DNA from: Nitriliruptorales bacterium
GTDB taxonomy: Bacteria; Actinomycetota; Nitriliruptoria; Euzebyales; Egibacteraceae
Direction of reading: 5' to 3'
Length of the DNA: 5,958 bases
Assembly: GCA_007133145.1 (NCBI GenBank)
Contig: SLNF01000099.1
Span: 1-5,958, forward strand
Both the position numbers and the translations under genes were made by a program. Shown one piece after another: positions 1 to 3,837 of this stretch. The notes beneath the pieces were generated by a model that saw only the letters and a list, made by a program, of their open reading frames with translations, did not search any database and had not been told where the DNA came from. Numbering within the stretch: the first letter of the stretch is position 1; each line of letters opens with the position of its first letter.

Positions 1-1
1 C

Positions 2-21
2 GCCCTGCGGGGCCGCAGGGC
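2..21 (-). terminator. GC-rich hairpin, probable terminator of the GspE/PilB-type gene
   Basis: Perfect inverted repeat with arms GCCCTGCGG (2-10) and CCGCAGGGC (13-21), realistically an 8-bp stem with a 4-nt loop. It starts 12 nt after the stop codon of the minus-strand ATPase gene, where an intrinsic terminator is expected. Any U-tract would lie beyond the window edge and cannot be seen; many actinobacterial terminators lack one. The hairpin is seen directly, its function is inferred. Confidence 0.55.
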
Positions 22-33
22 AGACCTGGGGGC

Positions 34-1926
34 TCAGCCGTCCTCGCGTGGAGCGCCGCAGCTCGGGCAGGCTCGCCAGCCGAAGCGCAACTCCTGCCCG
101 CAGCCACCGCAGGCCGGCGGGCGCAGGTCGGTCGTGCACCACGGGCAGAAGGCGAAGCCCTCCTCGACGGTCTGCGAGCACGTGGGGCAGGCACCTTCGC
201 TGCCGCCGTCGGCGGGGGTCACGCGCAGCACCTCGGCGAGCGAGGTCTGCCCGGCCCGGGCCTTCGCGACGCCGTGTTCGCGCAGACTGCGCAGCCCGGT
301 GTTGCCGCCAGCGCGGCGGATCGCCGCCTCCGAGCCACCGCTGCTGATGAGCTCACGGATCGCGTCGTCGATCTCGAGGACCTCGAAGAGGCCGGTGCGA
401 CCGCGGTAGCCGGTGCGACCGCACGCCGCGCAGCCAACCGCCACGCGATAGGTCGCGCCGTCCTCGTGGGCGATGCCGAGTTGGGCGAGCTCCTGCTCGG
501 TGGGCTCGGCGGGCTTGGCGCAGGACTTGCAGAGCCCACGCACGAGGCGCTGGGCGATGACGAGGGTCAGCGAGCTCGACACGAGATATGAGGGCACACC
601 GAGGTCGCGCAGTCGCACGACGGTCCCCGGCGCGTCGTTGGTGTGCAGCGTCGAGAACACGAGATGGCCGGTCAGCGAGGCCTGCAGGGCGAGTTCGGCG
701 GTCTCGGGGTCGCGGATCTCGCCGACCATGACGATGTCGGGGTCCTGGCGCAGGACCGTGCGCAGGCTACGCGGGAACGTCAACCCGATCCGCTCGTTGA
801 TCGAGGTCTGGTTGACCCCGTCGAGCTGGTACTCCACCGGGTCCTCGAGGGTGATGATGTTGCTGCGCTCGTCGGCGATCTCGCGGAGGAAGGCGTAGAG
901 CGTCGAGGTCTTGCCCGAGCCGGTCGGTCCGCTGATGAGCACGAGGCCCTGCGGTCGGGCGATCGCCGAGACGGCACGCTGTCGCTGGTCGTCGTCGAAG
1001 CCGACGTCGTCGAGGAGCAACTGCTCGTCGCCCTTGCGCAGCAGGCGCAGCACCATCGTCTCGCCGAAGACCGACGGCAGGGTCGAGGCGCGGAAGTCGA
1101 CCTCGCCGGAGGACCGCTGCATGCGCATGCGCCCGTCCTGGGGCAGCCGGCGCTCGGCGATGTCCATGTTCGCGAGGATCTTCAACCTCGAGATGAGCGC
1201 GTTGCTCATCGCCTTCGGCACCGTCGTGATGTGCTGCAGGACCCCGTCGATGCGGAAGCGCACGTCGGTGCCCGCCGAGCCCGGTTCGACGTGGACATCC
1301 GAGGCGCCGCCGTCGATCGCGTCGCTGAGCAGGCGCTGGGCGAGCCGCACGATCGGGGCGTTGTCGTTGATCGCGGCGGTGGCCAGCGGCTCCTCGTCCT
1401 CGTCGTCCTCGTCGCCGGCCTCGAGCAACTCGCCGGCGCGATGGTCGAAGTCGTAGGCCTTCTGGCGCAGTTCGGTGAGCTCGCTGGGGGTGACGACGAT
1501 GAGACGGACGCTGCGCGCTCCCGCAGCGAGCTTGACGTCGTCGAAGGCGACGACGTCGGTGGGGTCGTCGCAGGCCACGACGAGCTCGTCGTCCTCCCAG
1601 CGGACGGGGACGACGCCGTGACGCTCGGCGATGGCGGGAGGCACCGCGGTGCTCGCGGGAGCGTCGAGTTCGAGGTCGGTACCGGCGGCGTGCTCGACGC
1701 GCAGCTGGGTGGCGAGTGCGCGGGCGATGTCCTCGTCGGTGGCGTAGCCCAGGCGCTTGATGACCGCGCCGAGGCGCTCGCGGCGCCCGTCCTGCATGAG
1801 CCGCTCGCTGAGGGCGTGGTCGAGCTGGGACTGGGTGATGACCCCGGCGTCGAGGAGCACCTCCCCCAGACGGCGGCGATGCGGCCGCGGCCGCGAGGTG
1901 GGCTTGGTCCGTGTCTGAGAGCTCAT
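34..1926 (-). CDS. GspE/PilB-family type II secretion / type IV pilus assembly ATPase with C-terminal double zinc ribbon
   Basis: A 630-aa cytoplasmic hexameric ATPase of the kind that powers pilin or pseudopilin assembly. Domains in order: an MshEN/T2SSE N-terminal domain (about 18-150, beginning RRRLGEVLLDAGVIT); an acidic linker of eight D/E residues (172-179); the N2 subdomain (SDVHVE at 209-214, RFRIDG at 223-228); and the RecA-like core. Core motifs: Walker A GPTGSGKT (333-340), Asp box LEDPVEY (360-366), Walker B DPDIVMVGEIRD (395-406, Glu403) and His box STLHTND (425-431). The usual metal-binding CxxC pairs of the family follow at 466/469 and 499/502. The unusual part is a tail of about 50 residues with four more CxxC pairs (580/583, 594/597, 606/609, 620/623), which reads as two zinc ribbons. 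The ATG at 1926 was chosen because it precedes the conserved N-terminus closely; a GGAG lies only 2 nt upstream. ATG 2025 and TTG 2040 are in frame but add a low-complexity leader overlapping the divergent gene. No pilin or platform gene is in view, so pilus and secretion roles cannot be separated. Confidence 0.93.
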   Translation of the reverse strand: MSSQTRTKPTSRPRPHRRRLGEVLLDAGVITQSQLDHALSERLMQDGRRERLGAVIKRLGYATDEDIARALATQLRVEHAAGTDLELDAPASTAVPPAIAERHGVVPVRWEDDELVVACDDPTDVVAFDDVKLAAGARSVRLIVVTPSELTELRQKAYDFDHRAGELLEAGDEDDEDEEPLATAAINDNAPIVRLAQRLLSDAIDGGASDVHVEPGSAGTDVRFRIDGVLQHITTVPKAMSNALISRLKILANMDIAERRLPQDGRMRMQRSSGEVDFRASTLPSVFGETMVLRLLRKGDEQLLLDDVGFDDDQRQRAVSAIARPQGLVLISGPTGSGKTSTLYAFLREIADERSNIITLEDPVEYQLDGVNQTSINERIGLTFPRSLRTVLRQDPDIVMVGEIRDPETAELALQASLTGHLVFSTLHTNDAPGTVVRLRDLGVPSYLVSSSLTLVIAQRLVRGLCKSCAKPAEPTEQELAQLGIAHEDGATYRVAVGCAACGRTGYRGRTGLFEVLEIDDAIRELISSGGSEAAIRRAGGNTGLRSLREHGVAKARAGQTSLAEVLRVTPADGGSEGACPTCSQTVEEGFAFCPWCTTDLRPPACGGCGQELRFGWRACPSCGAPREDG

Positions 1927-1974
1927 GGCTCCATCGTCGGTAGGCTGCGGGAGAACTTGACCACTCCGGCTCGC

Positions 1975-1979
1975 AGGAG
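1975..1979 (+). promoter_or_regulatory. Shine-Dalgarno deciding the lipoprotein start
   Basis: AGGAG ends 8 nt before the ATG at 1988. The two other in-frame ATGs (2024 and 2045) lie closer to the signal peptide core but have no recognisable Shine-Dalgarno, so this site favours the longer start. A TANNNT hexamer, TAGGCT at 1941-1946, might be the -10 of this gene, but no convincing -35 accompanies it. Confidence 0.5.
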
Positions 1980-1987
1980 CGTGGGCG

Positions 1988-2761
1988 ATGGCCACGGGGA
2001 CCAGCCGATCTCCACGCTTCGTCATGCTTGATAAGCACAAAGTAATGCACCACGGTGCCTATGTCGCGCTGGTGGTCGGCCTGCTCCTGCTGTCGGGCTG
2101 CCGGCTCGGCGCCGAGGTCGCCGTCGACGTCGACGCCGACGGCGGCGGGAGGGTCACGCTCACGCTCGTCACCGACGGTGAGATCGCCGCGCAGGCCGCC
2201 GAGGCCGACCTCGCGCTCTTCGACGACGTCGCCGGGGTCGCCGGGGAGGCCGAGCGCTGGTCCGCCGAGCTCGCCGACACCGAGGAGGGTGGGCGCTGGC
2301 TCGAGCTCACCGGGCGCGCGCGTGATGCCGAGGCGCTCGCCGGGCTCCTCGACGACCTCGCCGAGGGCCTCGCCGGCCCGGAGCTGCGCCCCCTCGAGGA
2401 CGTCACCGTCGAGGTCGACGAGGAGGCCGGGCAGCTCACCGTCTCCGGGGTCGCCTCCACCGCGCTCGGCGAGGCCGTGGCCGACCTCGGCGTCGATCGC
2501 GACGAGGCGGTCGCCGAGCTCGACGACGCGCTGCGCTACACCGTCGTCGTGCGCATGCCCGGCGAGGTGCTCGAGCACGACGACGGCACGCTCGAGGCCG
2601 ACGAGCGCAGCGTGCGCTGGGAGGTCCCCGCTGGTGAGGAGGTCGCCTTCGCCGTCACCGGCGAGCAGCCCACTGAGCTGCCGCTCGCGCTGCTCGCCGC
2701 CCTTGCTGCGGTCGCCGGGCTCGCTGCGCTCGCGCTGGCCTGGCGGCTGCGCCGCAGCTGA
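1988..2761 (+). CDS. LppM-like (DUF3153-type) lipoprotein with C-terminal transmembrane anchor
   Basis: A 257-aa predicted membrane-bound lipoprotein. The N-terminus has a basic stretch (Arg7, Arg10, Lys16, Lys18), a hydrophobic core (about 24-35) and a lipobox LSGC with the lipidated cysteine at 38. The mature domain is very acidic and beta-rich. It carries a segment RYTVVVRMPGEVLEHDDG followed by an SVRWEVPAGE-like strand, the pattern I associate with the actinobacterial LppM/DUF3153 family. A hydrophobic helix at about 231-252 followed by RLRRS makes a C-terminal membrane anchor with a cytoplasmic tail. The start at 1988 is supported by AGGAG 8 nt upstream; starts at 2024 or 2045 would also leave a usable signal peptide. 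It is divergent from the GspE/PilB-type ATPase gene, 61 bp apart. Mycobacterial LppM is linked to the cell envelope; the role here is unknown. The family call rests on motif recall, while the lipoprotein and anchor features are direct. Confidence 0.8.
   Translation: MATGTSRSPRFVMLDKHKVMHHGAYVALVVGLLLLSGCRLGAEVAVDVDADGGGRVTLTLVTDGEIAAQAAEADLALFDDVAGVAGEAERWSAELADTEEGGRWLELTGRARDAEALAGLLDDLAEGLAGPELRPLEDVTVEVDEEAGQLTVSGVASTALGEAVADLGVDRDEAVAELDDALRYTVVVRMPGEVLEHDDGTLEADERSVRWEVPAGEEVAFAVTGEQPTELPLALLAALAAVAGLAALALAWRLRRS
2039..2067 (-). promoter_or_regulatory. Possible promoter for the GspE/PilB-type gene with an internal palindrome
   Basis: Reading on the minus strand, GCGACA (2067-2062, 4 of 6 matches to TTGACA) and TACTTT (2044-2039, fits TANNNT) are separated by 17 nt. 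The -10 falls in the only AT-rich patch of this region. A short palindrome, GCACC-AC-GGTGC (2047-2058), fills most of the spacer and could be an operator. This would give a leader of roughly 105 nt before the ATG at 1926, or only a few nt before the alternative ATG at 2025. The match was found by eye and is moderate. Confidence 0.3.
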
Positions 2762-2763
2762 CT

Positions 2764-2776
2764 GCGGCGACGCCGC
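2764..2776 (+). terminator. Short GC hairpin directly after the lipoprotein stop
   Basis: GCGGC-GAC-GCCGC, a 5-bp stem with a 3-nt loop, starts 3 nt after the TGA. A second small hairpin, GCTGC-GCC-GCAGC, lies just upstream across the last codons. There is no T-tract. It may assist termination, but GC-rich DNA yields such hairpins by chance. Confidence 0.25.
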
Positions 2777-2866
2777 CCCGTCGCTGACCGCCCTGACGGC
2801 GCCCCGCCGCTCCCCGGCGTGTTCCTCTCCATCGCCGACGATGCCGGTCGGGTGAAGGCAGCCTCC

Positions 2867-2893
2867 GGAGCGGGGCGTCGACACGCCCCCTCC
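2867..2893. terminator. Strong hairpin in the convergent gap, candidate bidirectional terminator
   Basis: Arms GGGGCGT (2872-2878) and ACGCCCC (2883-2889) enclose the loop CGAC. The stem extends through GGAG (2867-2870) pairing with CTCC (2890-2893), with C2871 as a single bulge. It lies between the ends of two convergent genes, about 105 nt after the lipoprotein stop and 78 nt after the toxin stop, so it could serve both. No T-tract is present on either side. Confidence 0.45.
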
Positions 2894-2910
2894 TACGGCG
2901 CAGGCTTCGG

Positions 2911-2957
2911 ACCGTCCCCGAGCCCTCGGCTCACCGTCCCGGCCGCGGCGGTCGCGG
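2911..2957. repeat. Direct repeat flanking a hairpin, plus a second small hairpin
   Basis: The octamer ACCGTCCC occurs at 2911-2918 and again at 2933-2940. Between the copies lies the hairpin GAGCC-CTC-GGCTC (2920-2932). Immediately beyond is another small inverted repeat, CCGCG-GCGGT-CGCGG (2943-2957), 13 nt past the toxin stop on the minus strand. These may be termination or attenuation structures for the toxin-antitoxin transcript. The repeats are seen directly; no function is established. Confidence 0.35.
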
Positions 2958-2970
2958 TGGGAACCCGACG

Positions 2971-3261
2971 CTATCGGTGGACGGTGGCGGCAGCAGACGA
3001 CCGGGCGTCCTGGATGGTGAGCACGACGACCCGGTCGTCGACCTCGGAGAACTCGTAGACCACGAGCATCCAGCGCCACGGTCCGAGCACGAAGCGCATG
3101 CCCTGCCACCGGCCGCCGAGCTCGACCCCGAGACGCGGAAGGTCCTCGAGCGGACGAAGGCTGTTCGCGAGGCGTGTCCGGGTGTCCGTGGGCAGGCTCA
3201 ACGCGGCGATGAGTCGATCGAGGTCGTCGACCGCAGCGAGCGAGAACTCGACGCGGGCCAC
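2971..3261 (-). CDS. RelE/ParE-family toxin of a type II toxin-antitoxin system
   Basis: A 96-aa cytoplasmic protein of typical RelE/ParE size. The N-terminus VEFSLAAVDDLDRLIAAL is the usual strand followed by a helix with acidic residues. After a second helix (about 26-40) comes the hallmark beta-sheet: RWQGMRFVLGPWRWMLVVYE (51-70), then DDRVVVLTIQDARS (75-88). Arg56, Arg63 and Tyr69 are candidate active-site or core residues. RelE-like members cleave mRNA on the ribosome and ParE-like members poison gyrase; the sequence alone does not decide which. The start is a GTG at 3261, 3 nt after the antitoxin stop codon, so translation is likely coupled; only a weak GAG-type Shine-Dalgarno is seen. 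Antitoxin-first order and tight spacing strongly support a two-gene operon. No truncation or frameshift is apparent. Confidence 0.85.
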   Translation of the reverse strand: MARVEFSLAAVDDLDRLIAALSLPTDTRTRLANSLRPLEDLPRLGVELGGRWQGMRFVLGPWRWMLVVYEFSEVDDRVVVLTIQDARSSAAATVHR

Positions 3262-3264
3262 GGG

Positions 3265-3513
3265 CTAGAGCTCGTCGAGTGGGATCGTCTCGCCTGCCGC
3301 GGCATGGCGTCGCCCGAGTTGCGCGCGTTGCCAGGCGCCATCGATCCCTTCGAGCACCTCGAGGACGGTGGCGGCATCCGGGTCGGCGTCGTCGATCGCC
3401 GAGGACAACAACGAGCGGGCGAGCGTGCCCTCGTTGACGTGCGCTCGGGCCGCCAGCCTGGCCAGCTTCGCGGCATGCACAGCGTCGAGGGTGATGTTGA
3501 GCCGTTGCGTCAT
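3265..3513 (-). CDS. Ribbon-helix-helix antitoxin (MetJ/Arc/CopG type)
   Basis: An 82-aa protein. The first residues, MTQRLNITLD, form the DNA-contacting beta-strand of a ribbon-helix-helix fold. Helix A follows (about 11-24, HAAKLARLAARAHV), then a turn with NEG and helix B (about 28-40, TLARSLLSSAID). The acidic C-terminal half (DADPD, VLEVLEGIDG, ending IPLDEL) is expected to wrap and neutralise the toxin encoded immediately downstream. The protein should dimerise, bind its own promoter and repress the operon, with tighter repression in the toxin complex. The ATG at 3513 lies only 6 nt after a TANNNT -10, with no Shine-Dalgarno between them, suggesting a leaderless mRNA. The antitoxin identity rests on the fold pattern, the gene order and the toxin partner. 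Confidence 0.85.
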   Translation of the reverse strand: MTQRLNITLDAVHAAKLARLAARAHVNEGTLARSLLSSAIDDADPDAATVLEVLEGIDGAWQRAQLGRRHAAAGETIPLDEL

Positions 3514-3519
3514 GGGTCG

Positions 3520-3525
3520 AGACTA
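3520..3525 (-). promoter_or_regulatory. Putative -10 of a leaderless toxin-antitoxin promoter
   Basis: TAGTCT on the minus strand fits the actinobacterial TANNNT consensus and is separated from the antitoxin ATG by 6 nt (CGACCC). This TANNNT-N6-ATG arrangement is the usual layout of leaderless starts in actinobacteria. No clear -35 is seen at 17-18 nt spacing. Confidence 0.5.
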
Positions 3526-3548
3526 CACGGCCTGTGTCGGTCCGTGTA
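3524..3548. promoter_or_regulatory. Candidate antitoxin operator, inverted repeat
   Basis: Perfect 7-bp arms TACACGG (3524-3530) and CCGTGTA (3542-3548) are separated by 11 bp, with an extra TGTGT (3533-3537) between them. The first arm overlaps the putative -10. Short TACAC/GTGTA-type half-sites over the promoter are what a ribbon-helix-helix autorepressor would bind. Binding by this antitoxin is inferred. Confidence 0.45.
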
Positions 3549-3587
3549 CCGCTGCCCGGCGAGGTGCCGCCGGTTCTCGCAGGCGAC

Positions 3588-3616
3588 GGCCGTGGTTGCG
3601 GAGGGCGGCCACGGCC
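3588..3616. repeat. Inverted repeat, 8-bp arms
   Basis: GGCCGTGG (3588-3595) and CCACGGCC (3609-3616) are perfect complements separated by a 13-nt loop. It could form a hairpin in RNA of either strand. It lies upstream of the toxin-antitoxin promoter and well beyond the end of the helicase gene, so it might insulate the two units. The function is unknown. Confidence 0.4.
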
Positions 3617-3690
3617 CGGCGCGCCCGCCCTGGACGCTGACTCATTGCGGTCAGGGTAGGCGCGCATACGGGCACGCGGCAGGGGTACCA

Positions 3691-3719
3691 CACCAGCGTA
3701 GTGAACGGCCGTGCTGGTG
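3691..3719. repeat. Inverted repeat, 7-bp arms
   Basis: CACCAGC (3691-3697) and GCTGGTG (3713-3719) enclose a 15-nt loop that itself contains the palindrome ACGGCCGT. It lies about 120 nt past the helicase stop codon. It could be a terminator element or a protein-binding site; no T-tract is present. Confidence 0.35.
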
Positions 3720-3837
3720 ACCCCGTCTGCTGCAGGTCGCAGCCACCGGACCGCCCACTCGGGCTTCACAACCAGTGACGCCCCCAGGTCGGGCTAGGGC
3801 TGAGGTCCGCCAGGCTGGCCCCTACCGTCGGAGGGCC

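Larger units (their letters stand above)
3549..3837. other. Intergenic region without a convincing gene
   Basis: Together with the toxin-antitoxin promoter this gap is about 320 bp. The open frames that cross it have no recognisable domain, no good ribosome site, or are extensions of shadow frames. It contains two sizeable inverted repeats, listed separately. A weak hairpin, GCCA-GGC-TGGC (3809-3819), lies about 19 nt after the helicase stop on the minus strand and is the only terminator candidate for that gene. I found no tRNA T-arm, riboswitch or insertion sequence end. Confidence 0.5.

Noticed and set aside
1389..1413. Apparent short tandem repeat of TCC/TCG/GTC triplets
   Set aside because: It simply encodes the acidic D/E linker of the ATPase and needs no other explanation.
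643..2031. Plus-strand open frame of 462 codons opposite the ATPase gene
   Set aside because: Composition is low-complexity (runs of GD, VV, LA) with no recognised domain. It is the complement of well-supported ATPase motifs, so it is a shadow frame.
1927..2040. Longer N-terminus of the ATPase from TTG 2040 or ATG 2025
   Set aside because: The additional 33-38 residues have no conserved features, no Shine-Dalgarno precedes either codon, and they would overlap the divergent lipoprotein gene. ATG 2025 remains possible if the proposed promoter is correct.
2977..3720. Plus-strand open frame of 247 codons opposite the toxin-antitoxin pair
   Set aside because: The minus-strand toxin and antitoxin have clear family patterns, correct sizes and operon spacing; the plus frame has none of these.
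767..3769. Very long minus-strand open frame (1000 codons) spanning several genes
   Set aside because: It overlaps the ATPase, lipoprotein and toxin-antitoxin genes in another frame and is dominated by Arg/Pro/Ala/Gly runs. It has no domain, and long stop-free shadow frames are expected at this GC content.
3549..3837. Possible tRNA or other structured RNA in the gap
   Set aside because: No T-arm consensus, no cloverleaf-compatible stems and no recognisable riboswitch core were found; only isolated inverted repeats.
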